Of a DNA stretch of 64,000 nt, positions 26,823-36,214 are shown one piece after another (the first letter of the stretch is position 1; each line of letters begins with the position of its first letter). The notes under the pieces were generated by a model, which saw only the letters and a list, made by a program, of their open reading frames with translations, had not been told where the DNA came from and searched no databases. Both the position numbers and the translations under genes were made by a program. The DNA comes from Oceanospirillum sp048268485 (GTDB lineage: Bacteria; Pseudomonadota; Gammaproteobacteria; Pseudomonadales; Halomonadaceae), in the NCBI GenBank assembly GCA_048268485.1, contig JBLWVL010000017.1, positions 1-64,000 of the forward strand, read 5' to 3'.

Positions 26823-27797
26823 ATGAGTGTTCGCGACGCCTTTCAGTCCCTGAATGACCACTTAAAAAGCCAGATTATCGGGCAGGAGACCCTGCTCAGT
26901 CGTTTATTGATTGCTTTGCTGGCCGATGGCCACTTACTGGTGGAAGGCCCCCCCGGCCTTGCTAAGACGAAAGCGATTAAGTCGCTATCTGATTGTCTCG
27001 AGGGTAATTTTCAGCGTATTCAGTTTACTCCTGACCTGCTGCCTGCCGATATTACCGGTACAGATATCTACCGCCCGGAACACAACAGTTTCAGCTTCCA
27101 GCAAGGGCCCGTGTTCAATCACTTTGTACTGGCAGATGAGATTAATCGAGCTCCAGCCAAGGTACAGGCAGCACTGCTTGAAGCAATGGCAGAACGCCAG
27201 GTTACCGTGGGTAATACCAGTTACCCGCTACCGGAAACTTTTCTGGTGATGGCAACACAAAACCCCATCGAGCAGGAAGGTACTTATCCTTTGCCGGAAG
27301 CTCAGCTCGATCGCTTTTTGCTGCACACAAACCTTGATTACCCCAATGCTGAAGCTGAGCTTGAAATTCTTCGCCTGATCCGCAATGAGCAAAAAGGACG
27401 GTTATCCTCCACTCAGGACGATGAGATCCTGCCATCAGTAACTCAGCAAGAGATTATTCTGGGTCGCAAAGAGGTGCTGGAGATCTATATGGCGGAAAGC
27501 ATCGAGCAATACATAGTACACCTGGTGGATGCCACCCGCCGTCCGGATCGTTATAACAAGGATCTGGCTCAATGGATTGAGTATGGCGTCAGCCCTCGCG
27601 CTACCCTGGCTCTGGATCGCTGCGCAAGGGCCCATGCCTGGCTTGATGGTCGTGACTTTGTTACCCCTGAAGATGTTCAGGCAATGGTGCCGGATGTCTT
27701 TCGTCACCGACTGCTGCTGCGTTACGAAGCAGAAGCAGCTGGGTTCAGCGCCGATCAGGTAGTCGCTCATTTATTGCAACAGGTAGCGGTGAGTTAA
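26823..27797 (+). CDS. MoxR-family AAA+ ATPase
   Basis: A 324-residue AAA+ chaperone-like ATPase. Walker A is GPPGLAKT (residues 42-49); Walker B and the following motif read LADEINRAPAKVQ; sensor 1 is MATQNPIEQEGTYPLPEAQLDRF, the MoxR signature. MoxR proteins work with von Willebrand A (VWA) proteins to mature or assemble envelope or metal-containing complexes. Here it heads a six-gene operon with DUF58, DUF4381 and three Bat-type genes. The stop overlaps the next start (TAATG). The client is unknown. Confidence 0.93.
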   Translation: MSVRDAFQSLNDHLKSQIIGQETLLSRLLIALLADGHLLVEGPPGLAKTKAIKSLSDCLEGNFQRIQFTPDLLPADITGTDIYRPEHNSFSFQQGPVFNHFVLADEINRAPAKVQAALLEAMAERQVTVGNTSYPLPETFLVMATQNPIEQEGTYPLPEAQLDRFLLHTNLDYPNAEAELEILRLIRNEQKGRLSSTQDDEILPSVTQQEIILGRKEVLEIYMAESIEQYIVHLVDATRRPDRYNKDLAQWIEYGVSPRATLALDRCARAHAWLDGRDFVTPEDVQAMVPDVFRHRLLLRYEAEAAGFSADQVVAHLLQQVAVS

Positions 27798-28774
27798 TGC
27801 TGCAGTCAGCTTGGCAACAGATCCGCAAGAGTCTGCGCCCGGAATCCCCTCAGGAGGGAAGAGTTCCTTTTCTGCCAGAACTCAACCTGGAACAGCTAAG
27901 CCGCCTGCAGGAGCACAAAAGCCTGCTGGGGTTAAACCTGCGGTCACCAACCGGCTCAACATTGGCAGGCCAACATCGTTCCCGCCAACAGGGGCGCGGA
28001 ATGGAGCTCAGTGAGATACGTAACTACCAGCCTGGTGATGATATTCGTCTGATGGACTGGAAAGTAACTGCCCGCACCCGCCGGCCACATACCAAAGTCT
28101 TTATGGAGGAACGGGAACGGCCGGCTCATCTGGTCGTCGATCTTTCAGCTTCAATGCTATTCGGTAGCCAACGCAGTAAAGCTGAGCAGGCTGCTAATAT
28201 TGCGGCGACACTCGGCTGGGCCCTGAGCTATCAGGGTGACCGCTGCGGCGGACTGGTATTTAATGGAGAAGAAGCGCGCCTGATCAAACCCAAAGCCCGA
28301 CATAAAGGGCTTTTACCTTTACTGAAAAGCAGCTGTGACCTGGGCCGTAACATTACCTATGCTAAAAGCCGATCCCAAACCGGCCGTATGAATCAGGTGC
28401 TACGTCAAATTGCTATACAGCCAGGTCATGGCAGCCTGATTGTACTCATCAGCGACTTCTGGTCTCTGGACCTGTCAGACCTGTCCATCCTGACGCAGCT
28501 CAGTCGTAGTCATACCCTTGTTGCCATTCAGGTCAGCGATATTTTAGAGCAGGAGTTACCGATGGGTTCCTGCTTTCTGACTGATGGCAACCAGGACTTT
28601 TACTACGATGGTACTAAGCCTGTGGAGCAGCAACGCTACAGGAAGGAGTTTGACCTGCACAGAGAAGCCCTCAGACAGACGATACACAAAGCCCGTGGGC
28701 ACTTTATCTCTCTGTCTACCCATGAAAAGCCAACTGACAAACTGAAACAGTTTTTTGCCAAGGGTTCCCGGTAA
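27797..28774 (+). CDS. DUF58 domain protein
   Basis: A 325-residue protein with the DUF58 signature GRGMELSEIRNYQPGDDIRLMDWKVTARTRRPHTKVFMEERERP near 65-115, followed by a VWA-like fold whose metal site reads VDLSASM. DUF58 proteins accompany MoxR ATPases, and their exact role is not established. The ATG overlaps the moxR stop by one base (TAATG), so translation is coupled. No signal peptide or membrane segment is apparent. Confidence 0.9.
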   Translation: MLQSAWQQIRKSLRPESPQEGRVPFLPELNLEQLSRLQEHKSLLGLNLRSPTGSTLAGQHRSRQQGRGMELSEIRNYQPGDDIRLMDWKVTARTRRPHTKVFMEERERPAHLVVDLSASMLFGSQRSKAEQAANIAATLGWALSYQGDRCGGLVFNGEEARLIKPKARHKGLLPLLKSSCDLGRNITYAKSRSQTGRMNQVLRQIAIQPGHGSLIVLISDFWSLDLSDLSILTQLSRSHTLVAIQVSDILEQELPMGSCFLTDGNQDFYYDGTKPVEQQRYRKEFDLHREALRQTIHKARGHFISLSTHEKPTDKLKQFFAKGSR

Positions 28775-28791
28775 AACCTACTTTAAACCGG

Positions 28792-28797
28792 TATAAT
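28792..28797 (+). promoter_or_regulatory. Isolated TATAAT box between DUF58 and DUF4381 genes
   Basis: A perfect -10 consensus lies in the 152-base gap inside the operon, but no good -35 is found at 16-18 bases. A 5-bp hairpin (ATCCC-N5-GGGAT) follows at about 28811-28825. It may be an internal promoter; support is weak. Confidence 0.25.
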
Positions 28798-28926
28798 AAC
28801 GATCCCTTTTTGGGATAAAAAAATCAAACACAACAAACAGATATCTAAAAAACAAACACAACGTATAGCATCCATGATATCTGTTCATGACAACAGATGA
28901 ATAGAGCTCGGCAGGAGCCCCGCTGA

Positions 28927-29421
28927 ATGAGCACCGCACACGTCACCCAAGAAGCATCCAAACTTCTGGATCAGCTTAAAGATATACATATTCCGGAACC
29001 TACCGGCGGCTGGACACCCAGCATCAATACCTGGTGGATCTCCGTTGCCGGTATTCTGGCGGTTATCATCATAGGAGTTCTGGCCCGCCGTTATTATCTG
29101 CGAACCCGAACACGCCGTTATGCACTCAAAGAGCTGGAGCGTATGCAGGTGCGCTTTACTGAACATGGTGAGCGTCAGCGTCTGTTGAACGAGCTTAATA
29201 TGCTGCTGCGCCGTATGGCCATGATCAATTATGACCGGGAAAAAATTTCACCGCTGGCAGGACAGCACTGGCTGGCATTCCTGGATCGTAGTGGTCAGAC
29301 CCAGGAATTCAGCCAGGGTGTCGGACAAGTATTAATTCAGGCTTACCAACCCTCTCCTGAAGCATTTGATGAGAGCGCCTTGATTGAGGTAGTGAAACAG
29401 TGGATCAAGCGACAACTTTAA
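28927..29421 (+). CDS. DUF4381 family membrane protein
   Basis: A 164-residue protein with a short N-terminal segment containing LKDIHIPEPTGGWTP, one membrane segment (about 38-56) and a cytoplasmic, helix-rich C-terminal domain (ELNMLLRRMAM...GQHWLAFLD). This pattern is DUF4381, found only in MoxR/Bat operons. It probably anchors or bridges the DUF58 and VWA proteins, but this is inference. The gene for the next VWA protein starts 22 bases before its stop. Confidence 0.85.
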   Translation: MSTAHVTQEASKLLDQLKDIHIPEPTGGWTPSINTWWISVAGILAVIIIGVLARRYYLRTRTRRYALKELERMQVRFTEHGERQRLLNELNMLLRRMAMINYDREKISPLAGQHWLAFLDRSGQTQEFSQGVGQVLIQAYQPSPEAFDESALIEVVKQWIKRQL

Positions 29422-30533
29422 ATGTCTTATCACAGCTAAACTTTTTCTCTGGTTTTTTAACCCCTCTCAGTCAGGTCCACTTTATCTGGCCTTGGGTTTT
29501 CCTGATGCTGCCACTACCTTGGCTGGTATACCGGTTTATGCCCCCGGCATCTCCCCGGCATTACCGCTTGCGGGTTGCCTGGCTTAGTCCAAACCAAAGC
29601 ATCAAAAGTGGGGCACTGCGCAACCAACGAAAAACATTGCGCCTTATTGTAGGCGGCTGGATTTGGTTATTGCTTGTCATAGCAACATCCCACCCGCAAT
29701 GGATCGGAGAGCCTCAGCCTCTACCTAACAAGGGCCGGGACCTGATGTTAGCGGTGGATATTTCAGGCAGTATGCAGATGGATGATATGGTGTTAAATGA
29801 AAACCGTATTGACCGCCTCAGTGCGGTTAAACAGATCGTATCGGATTTTGTTCTTCGTCGTGAAGGGGACAGGCTTGGGCTAATCGTATTTGGCACCCAG
29901 GCTTACCTCCATGTGCCTATCACCCATGACCGCAAGACCGTATCAGCACAACTCAACGAGATTGAGCTACGTATGGCTGGCGACCAAACAGCTATTGGTG
30001 ATGCTATTGGCCTGGGCGTTAAGCGCCTGAAAGAGCAGCCTGAAGACGGTCGTATTCTGATTCTCCTCACCGACGGAGCTAATACGGCAGGTGCTATTAA
30101 CCCTATCCAGGCCGCTCAACTTGCCGCCAGCCAGAAGCTCAAAATTTATACCATTGGCATAGGGGCAGATGAGCTGGAGGTCGAGACCTTATTTGGGCTT
30201 ACCCGTCGTATTAACCCCTCTCAGGATCTTGATGAGGTAACCCTGAGAAATATTGCAAACACCACTGGTGGCAATTACTTCCGTGCCCGCAGTACAGAAG
30301 AACTTGATGCCATTTACAGAGAGCTTGACCGGCTGGAGCCCATTGAGCAACAGTCTCAGGTATTTCGTCCTCGCCATAGCCTGCTTTATTGGCCTTTGCT
30401 GCTGATTTTCGCTTCTCTGATCACAGCTTTTGCCGGTCGCTGGTTTCTTGTGTATTGGCGGGAACAAGCCAGTACGCAGGGTGAAGACGCAATAATAGAA
30501 TTCAAAAGCGCTAAAGGTAAGGAATCACCTTGA
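29400..30533 (+). CDS. batA: BatA-like von Willebrand factor A membrane protein
   Basis: A 377-residue protein with two N-terminal membrane segments (about 29-46 and 82-99), a VWA domain (about 112-310) with an intact metal site DISGSM, a downstream threonine in the GDQTAIGDAIG segment and LLTDGAN, and a C-terminal membrane segment (about 325-347). This is the BatA (Bacteroides aerotolerance) layout. The start is GTG at 29400, inside the end of the DUF4381 gene, with GAGG about 10 bases upstream. The alternative downstream starts would cut the first membrane segment. Confidence 0.88.
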   Translation: MDQATTLNVLSQLNFFSGFLTPLSQVHFIWPWVFLMLPLPWLVYRFMPPASPRHYRLRVAWLSPNQSIKSGALRNQRKTLRLIVGGWIWLLLVIATSHPQWIGEPQPLPNKGRDLMLAVDISGSMQMDDMVLNENRIDRLSAVKQIVSDFVLRREGDRLGLIVFGTQAYLHVPITHDRKTVSAQLNEIELRMAGDQTAIGDAIGLGVKRLKEQPEDGRILILLTDGANTAGAINPIQAAQLAASQKLKIYTIGIGADELEVETLFGLTRRINPSQDLDEVTLRNIANTTGGNYFRARSTEELDAIYRELDRLEPIEQQSQVFRPRHSLLYWPLLLIFASLITAFAGRWFLVYWREQASTQGEDAIIEFKSAKGKESP

Positions 30534-30551
30534 AACAGGTAAGGAGCCACT

Positions 30552-32450
30552 GTGGAACTGTTGGATAGTTTTCACTTCGCCCGCCCCTGGGCTCTGCTGC
30601 TGATCCCACTGGTCGTCATTCAGGTGATCTGGTATCTGCGCTTCCGACATGCCAGTAACCCCTGGCAGGGTCTGATGCGCCCGGATCTGCAACAACAACT
30701 GCTGGCAAAGCCGGAGAAACAGCCGGGCTATCTGCTGTGGACGCTAACCGCGCTGAGCCTTACAGGTATCGCTCTGGCCGGCCCAAGCTGGAGTCAGCAA
30801 TCCAGACCGGCATTCATCAAGCAGGACAATCTGGTCATCGTATTGGATCTGTCTCTGTCTATGCTTGCCGAAGACAGCCAACCCAATCGCATTACCCGCA
30901 GTAAACAAAAGCTGCAGGATCTTCTGAAACAGCGCGATGAAGGTATGACCGCCTTGGTCGTCTACAGTGGTGACGCCCATGTTGTGACACCCCTGACTCA
31001 GGACACGGCAACAATTCGTAACCTGCTACCTGCTCTCGACCCCCTGATGATGCCAAAACTGGGCAGTGCCGCCGAAGAAGGCATTAGCAAGGCGGCAGAG
31101 CTGGTTCGCCAGTCAGGCTTTCAGAAAGCCCGCCTCCTGCTGATAACCGATGGCCTGGATACACAGGCTCAAAAAGCCATTCGCAAACGGCTACCGAGTC
31201 ACTTGAAACTCAGTATCATGACCGTGGGCACAGAAGCCGGAGCCCCAATACCTCTGGATAACCAGAGTTTTGTCAAAGATCAGCAGGGTAATGTCATTAT
31301 CAGCAAGCTGGATCAGGCTGACATGACCTCTTTTGCAGCCTCCGTTAATGCTCTGATACACCCAGTCACTCTGGATGAAAGTGACCTGAATACATTGCTT
31401 CCACCAGAGATTGCTCAGCATGAACTTAAAGAAAGCCAGACTCAGCTCCCCCTCTGGATTGAGCAGGGGCACTGGTTTCTCTTGCCGGTTTTACCCCTGC
31501 TTGCACTGGCTTTTCGTAGGAACTGGTTGCTGGTCTTACCACTGCTTGTTCTGTTAGGAGCGCCCCAGCCTGTTTTTGCCTTTTGGCCTGAAGACCCGCA
31601 AATACAAGGAGAAAAAGCCTTCCAGCAAGGGGATTACTCAGAAGCCCGGAAGCTGTTGAAAGACCCTCTTTGGCAAGGAAGCGCTCTCTATCGTCAAAAG
31701 AACTACCAGCAGGCAGTCAGCGAGTTTGCAAAGGCAGATACGCCCCAGGCTCACTATAATCGAGGTAATGCATTAGCAAAACTCGGACGTTTCGATGAAG
31801 CAATGAGCGCCTACAGTAAAGCACTGGAGCAGGACCCTAGCCTGAAGGATGCTGAGTACAACCGTTCTCTGGTAGAAAGCCTGCTCAAACAGCAGAAGAA
31901 CAGCCAGGAAAAGCTGCAGCAAGACCAGCAGAGTCAGCAGAGTCAGCAGAGTCAGCAGAACCAGCCAAACCCAGACAGCGGACAACAAAACAATCAACAG
32001 AATGAAGGCAGTTCTTCGCAGAAAAACTCAGGCAACGCCTCAACACACTCCTCTGCCGGCACACAAAACCAGAGCAGCACATCCGAGAACACCGCTTCCG
32101 GTGAAGACCAAAGCGGTGGTCAGAGTGCCAATCAGGATTTCGGACCGGATGACGACTCATCCATGCTTGGCAACGCTAATGACAAAAATCCCAACCACAC
32201 CGAAGAACTGGATCAGGCCGTACTGGATAGACTGGCCGAACAGCAGAGAGAAAAGCAGCAAAAAGATCAGGACAGTCAGACGACAATCGGCAACCAGGGA
32301 GCCGGCGGAGGCATGAGTGAAGAAGAACTCTCTCTTGAACAATGGCTACGTCGCATCCCTGACGATCCTGCCGGCCTGTTACGACGAAAATTTGAATATG
32401 AAGCCAATCAGCGCCGTGAACCGCTGCCTGAAGGACGAGCACCATGGTAA
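30552..32450 (+). CDS. batB: BatB/BatC fusion: VWA domain plus TPR repeats
   Basis: A 632-residue membrane protein. Two N-terminal membrane segments precede a VWA domain (about 90-285) with metal site DLSLSM, then a membrane segment (about 305-345), then a TPR region (about 352-450: EKAFQQGDYSEARKLL, AHYNRGNALAKLGRFDEAMSAYSKAL) and a Gln/Ser/Asn-rich tail of about 150 residues. In Bacteroidetes these parts are separate BatB and BatC; the fused form is common in Gammaproteobacteria. Start GTG at 30552 with AAGGAG 5 bases upstream. The tail contains an in-frame tandem repeat. The stop overlaps the batD start. Confidence 0.9.
   Translation: MELLDSFHFARPWALLLIPLVVIQVIWYLRFRHASNPWQGLMRPDLQQQLLAKPEKQPGYLLWTLTALSLTGIALAGPSWSQQSRPAFIKQDNLVIVLDLSLSMLAEDSQPNRITRSKQKLQDLLKQRDEGMTALVVYSGDAHVVTPLTQDTATIRNLLPALDPLMMPKLGSAAEEGISKAAELVRQSGFQKARLLLITDGLDTQAQKAIRKRLPSHLKLSIMTVGTEAGAPIPLDNQSFVKDQQGNVIISKLDQADMTSFAASVNALIHPVTLDESDLNTLLPPEIAQHELKESQTQLPLWIEQGHWFLLPVLPLLALAFRRNWLLVLPLLVLLGAPQPVFAFWPEDPQIQGEKAFQQGDYSEARKLLKDPLWQGSALYRQKNYQQAVSEFAKADTPQAHYNRGNALAKLGRFDEAMSAYSKALEQDPSLKDAEYNRSLVESLLKQQKNSQEKLQQDQQSQQSQQSQQNQPNPDSGQQNNQQNEGSSSQKNSGNASTHSSAGTQNQSSTSENTASGEDQSGGQSANQDFGPDDDSSMLGNANDKNPNHTEELDQAVLDRLAEQQREKQQKDQDSQTTIGNQGAGGGMSEEELSLEQWLRRIPDDPAGLLRRKFEYEANQRREPLPEGRAPW
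31926..31961 (+). repeat. In-frame 9-bp tandem repeat in the BatB/C tail
   Basis: CAGCAGAGT occurs three times in a row, followed by a fourth copy changed to CAGCAGAAC, encoding Gln-Gln-Ser units. Unit length is a multiple of three, so copy-number change would alter linker length without a frameshift. Confidence 0.85.
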
Positions 32451-34156
32451 GCCCTATCCCGTATCAAACTTTTCTTAAAAAGATCGGAATGACCCTGGTC
32501 ATTATGACTCTTTATTTATCTTTTAACGCTCAGGCCAACAGCCTGGAAGCGAGTGTTGACCGCACCCGTCTGACAGAAAACGAAAGTGTGACCCTTTTTC
32601 TGAAAGCTCCCGGACTACAGTTAACCGGAGACCCGGAGCTGTCTGAGCTTTATCAGGATTTTGAGGTATTGGCTCAGCAGGTACGTACTAACATTCAGAT
32701 TATCAACGGCAAGAATCATTCAGAACGCATATGGGAAATCTCTTTGCTGCCTCGTCGCACTGGTACTCTGATCATTCCGGCCATTACAATTGGTGATGTC
32801 AGTAGTCAACCGATTACGCTTGAGGTCAGAGCTGAACCGGAAAACACGCAGGCCAGTGCCGATATCTTTCTACATAGCGAGATTGACCATAGTGGCAGTA
32901 TCTATGTTCAACAGCAGCTGATTTATACCCTACGCCTTTACTATGCCACCACCATCTCAGATCATGGCCTGACTGACCTGGAGCTGGAAAATGTTCTCAT
33001 GGTACAGCTCGGTAATCGTAAGGACTTTGAGGCCCGAATCAATGGCCGCCTCTATAACGTAGCAGAGTGGCAGTTTGCGCTTTACCCTCAAAGCAGTGGT
33101 GAGCTGGTACTTCCCCCACAAACCTTTAGCGGCCGTGTACGGCTGCAGAACCGTTACTCTCTTGGTGGCTTGAAGCATATTCGTATTCAAAGCCCTGAAC
33201 ATAAAATCAATGTCCTGCCCGTACCGGATAGCTTCCCGGCAGATGCCCAGTGGCTGCCGGCTAAAGCTGTAACACTAAGTCAACAATGGAGTGGCAACTA
33301 TGCTCAATGGCAGGAAGGCACGCCATTGACCCGAAAACTGACGCTACAGGCCAAAGGTCTGACAGCGGCACAGCTTCCCCCCATCGAAATGCCTGTACAG
33401 CAGGGGCTCCGCCAGTACCCTGAACAACCACAACTGAGTGAGTCCCCCGAAAACCTTAATCAGAGCGGTACGGGCCTAGTAGGAGAAAAAACCCTCAGTA
33501 TAGCCCTGATTCCCACTGCCGCCGGACAGCTCAGATTACCTGAAATTCGTATTCCCTGGTGGAACACCGACACAGATCAGTTGGAATATGCCACTCTTGA
33601 GGCACTTCCGCTCAGCATCAATGTTGACCCGGAACGCCCCCCTGAGCCGAAAGCCATGCAGCAGCCGCCATCAAATACGGCTGACGCTTCGAGTCAAATC
33701 AAAGAGGACAACCGCTTTCTCTGGCAGATCAGCACACTGGCTTTTTCAACATTAAGTGCAGTGCTGGCCGCGCTTCTATGGCAAAGCAGGCAACAACTTA
33801 TCTTTGCCCGTCAGCAACTATTGCATCGTCTGAGCCCCGGCAGCGCATCAAAGAAGCAAATTAAAACAGCCATCGTTGCAGAAAACCCAATCTTTCGGCA
33901 GGCCCTGCTAAATGCCTGCCAACAAAACAATGCCAGAGCTGCATGGGATGCCTGGCAGAAATGGCAGCGCGCCGAAACACCACAAACAACACCAGAATTC
34001 GACCGGGCACTACACCAGCTACAGATGGCGTTGTTCGGCCCGAATGCGCTGCCTGAGCACTGGCAAGGTAGTGATCTGGCATCGGCCAGCAAAGGTATTA
34101 AACAGGTCGCCAAGCAGAAAGATCAGTCATTACCTGAACTTTATCCGGAAAGCTAA
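32444..34156 (+). CDS. batD: BatD-like membrane protein
   Basis: A 570-residue envelope protein. A signal sequence or anchor (about 12-32, ending near NAQA) is followed by immunoglobulin-like beta domains opening with the BatD pattern ASVDRTRLTENESVTLFLKAPG. A membrane segment lies at about 425-447, and a helical cytoplasmic tail of about 120 residues follows. BatD proteins contribute to aerotolerance in Bacteroides, but the mechanism is unknown. The ATG at 32444 overlaps the previous stop by 7 bases. Last gene of the operon, with a strong terminator. Confidence 0.88.
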   Translation: MVSPIPYQTFLKKIGMTLVIMTLYLSFNAQANSLEASVDRTRLTENESVTLFLKAPGLQLTGDPELSELYQDFEVLAQQVRTNIQIINGKNHSERIWEISLLPRRTGTLIIPAITIGDVSSQPITLEVRAEPENTQASADIFLHSEIDHSGSIYVQQQLIYTLRLYYATTISDHGLTDLELENVLMVQLGNRKDFEARINGRLYNVAEWQFALYPQSSGELVLPPQTFSGRVRLQNRYSLGGLKHIRIQSPEHKINVLPVPDSFPADAQWLPAKAVTLSQQWSGNYAQWQEGTPLTRKLTLQAKGLTAAQLPPIEMPVQQGLRQYPEQPQLSESPENLNQSGTGLVGEKTLSIALIPTAAGQLRLPEIRIPWWNTDTDQLEYATLEALPLSINVDPERPPEPKAMQQPPSNTADASSQIKEDNRFLWQISTLAFSTLSAVLAALLWQSRQQLIFARQQLLHRLSPGSASKKQIKTAIVAENPIFRQALLNACQQNNARAAWDAWQKWQRAETPQTTPEFDRALHQLQMALFGPNALPEHWQGSDLASASKGIKQVAKQKDQSLPELYPES

Positions 34157-34207
34157 CGGTAGCCGACCCACAAATAACAACAGAAAGAATGCACAAAGCC
34201 TGAAAGC

Positions 34208-34250
34208 AAAAGCCCTGTTCGGTGCATAACAGCAACGAACAGGGCTTTTT
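34208..34250 (+). terminator. Terminator of the moxR-bat operon
   Basis: A 14-bp perfect stem (34208-34221 with 34236-34249), 14-base loop and T5. It is nearly symmetrical and may also stop trmA transcripts from the other side. Confidence 0.85.
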
Positions 34251-34307
34251 CATCTCAGCAGCGGAACTTAAATGCCCAGGGGCATAAAAGGGCAACAGTT
34301 CAAAATA

Positions 34308-35408
34308 TCAGCGACGTACCATAAAGACACCACTTTCAATATGATGGGTGTACGGGAACTGGTCAAACATGGCGAAACGTACCACTTTATGGGTCTTGTT
34401 CAGCTCCAGCATATTCTCATGCAGGGTGTCGGGGTTGCAGGAAACATAGATAATATTGTCGTACTGGGCGATCTGCTGCACCGTGTTTTCATCAAGACCG
34501 GCGCGCGGCGGATCCACCAGAACTGTCGTGAAATTACGGCTGTCCAGATCAAAACCTTCCAGACGGCGCATCTCAGTTTTACCCGCTAAAGCATCGCTGA
34601 ACTCTTCGCTGGAAACACGGGCGACCTTCACATTTTCAATGCCGTTACGCTCAATATTAAAGTGGGCAGAACGTACCGAAGTTTTGGAGATCTCAGTCGC
34701 CACCACATGATCAAAGTTTTCCGCCAGCGCCAGGGTAAAGTTGCCGTTACCGCAGTACAGCTCGACCAGGTCACCACCCACGCCTTTGCTGACATCCACC
34801 GCCCAGTTGAGCATCTTTTCGCACAAAGCTGCGTTCGGCTGGGTAAAGCTGTTTTCCACCTGCTGGTATTCCAGCGTGCGCTCACCCACCTGCATGGTTT
34901 CGATCACGTAATCCACATCCAGCACGACACGCTGCTTGCGGCTACGGCCAATAATGCGCACACCCAGTTTGGTCTGCAGTTCACGGGCCAACACTTCCCA
35001 CTCATCACCCAGGGCGCGGTGGTAGATCATCGTAATCAGGGCTTCGCCGGATTGGCTGGTGAGAAACTCCACCTGAAACAGACGACGGCGCAGCTCCGAT
35101 ACACCACGGATCTCATCCAACAACGCTGGCATCAGTTCATTGATGCGCTTATTCGCCACCGGATACTGATCCATACGCACCGTTTTGCGGTCGGTTTTCG
35201 GGTCTTCACCGATATCAAACATCACATAGAAGAGGTCATCACCCTTGTGCCAAACCCGAAACTCGGCACGCATACGGTAGTGGCTGGCTGGCGACGCAAA
35301 GACTTCCAGCTCTGGCGGATTAAAAGCTGCGAATTGCTCACGAATCCGGTTGGCTTTCTCTTCAAGCAGAGCGGTATAGTTTTCAGGTTCAACAACAGGT
35401 AGGGCCAC
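34308..35408 (-). CDS. trmA: tRNA (uracil-5-)-methyltransferase TrmA
   Basis: A 366-residue SAM-dependent enzyme making m5U54 in the T-loop of tRNA. It matches E. coli TrmA in length (366) and motifs: RAEFRVWHKGDDLFYVMF, QVENSFTQPNAALCEKML, the SAM site DLVELYCGNGNFTLALA, VDPPRAG, and the catalytic cysteine in YVSCNP. No iron-sulfur cysteine cluster is seen, which separates it from RlmD. ATG at 35408. Stand-alone gene. Confidence 0.96.
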   Translation of the reverse strand: MALPVVEPENYTALLEEKANRIREQFAAFNPPELEVFASPASHYRMRAEFRVWHKGDDLFYVMFDIGEDPKTDRKTVRMDQYPVANKRINELMPALLDEIRGVSELRRRLFQVEFLTSQSGEALITMIYHRALGDEWEVLARELQTKLGVRIIGRSRKQRVVLDVDYVIETMQVGERTLEYQQVENSFTQPNAALCEKMLNWAVDVSKGVGGDLVELYCGNGNFTLALAENFDHVVATEISKTSVRSAHFNIERNGIENVKVARVSSEEFSDALAGKTEMRRLEGFDLDSRNFTTVLVDPPRAGLDENTVQQIAQYDNIIYVSCNPDTLHENMLELNKTHKVVRFAMFDQFPYTHHIESGVFMVRR

Positions 35409-35545
35409 GGAATAACCTCAATGTTCGGTAGATTGATCACTGGCTGATGGACAGTGTTTTACAAGGGCGCAGAGCATAACAGGAAATCCCCTCAGCTCAA
35501 GTCCACCGCAGGGCAGAGGTGATAAAAACAGCTGGCAACGACCTC

Positions 35546-36121
35546 TTATCCCTGCTCAAGCCGCATCAAAATCCGGGCCTTTGCTCTGCTCACGAACGCT
35601 GCACGCTGGGTTTCCTGAATTGAACGGGCCACAGAAACAGTACCGACTAAGGACACCATGGTTTCTTCCGCTAGACTTTGAGCTGCATTAAAGCCGCGTT
35701 TGGTCAGAATTGATGAAAGGCGATTGACGAGGTTATCAAAACACTCCTGATACGTTTGACGAACAGTTTCATCTTGGTGTGCCGCATCAGTGACCAAAAA
35801 CTCTAAAGGCGAAGGGTTATTGTCATTAGGACGACTCCAGCTTAAATAGCGAGCAATCATAGCTTTTAGATGGGTGTCTTTTGTCTCTGTATGCTTATCC
35901 TTACGAGCCCAAAAGCCTTTAGCCGTCGCAAATTGAAGTGCGGCCTCATACAAAGTGCTCTTACCTGAGAAGTGAGCGTAAAATGCACCATGAGTCATAT
36001 TAGCCTGCTTCATGATTTGCTTAAGCGTCACACGATCAAAACCCTTCGAGCAAAACAACTTTGCAGCAGTCTGTAAAATTCGCTGCCTTGTTTGTTCTTT
36101 GTGTTTGGGCGAGTAAGGCAT
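35546..36121 (-). CDS. TetR-family transcriptional regulator
   Basis: A 191-residue repressor-type protein. The N-terminal helix-turn-helix (about 12-58: ILQTAAKLFCSKGFDRVTLKQIMKQANMTHGAFYAHFSGKSTLYEAAL) is a textbook TetR domain. The C-terminal ligand domain (TetR_C type, like AcrR/NemR relatives) is complete. Divergent from the ketosynthase gene with 93 bases between, so it probably controls that gene and itself. The ligand is unknown. Confidence 0.92.
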   Translation of the reverse strand: MPYSPKHKEQTRQRILQTAAKLFCSKGFDRVTLKQIMKQANMTHGAFYAHFSGKSTLYEAALQFATAKGFWARKDKHTETKDTHLKAMIARYLSWSRPNDNNPSPLEFLVTDAAHQDETVRQTYQECFDNLVNRLSSILTKRGFNAAQSLAEETMVSLVGTVSVARSIQETQRAAFVSRAKARILMRLEQG

Positions 36122-36214
36122 TTAACCCCCGTTAAAATATTATCTTGATCATATATAGATGGATCTTAGTATAACGTTTTCTGGCATGAGACACGATCAA
36201 TAGGGAGAACGGCT

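Noticed and set aside
28811..28831. Hairpin ATCCC-N5-GGGAT followed by an A-run, considered as a terminator
   Set aside because: On neither strand is the stem followed by a T-run, so it does not fit a rho-independent terminator.
31885..32160. Minus-strand frames opposite the Gln-rich tail of the BatB/C protein
   Set aside because: Produced by the repetitive CAG/AGT composition; no motif or start signal.
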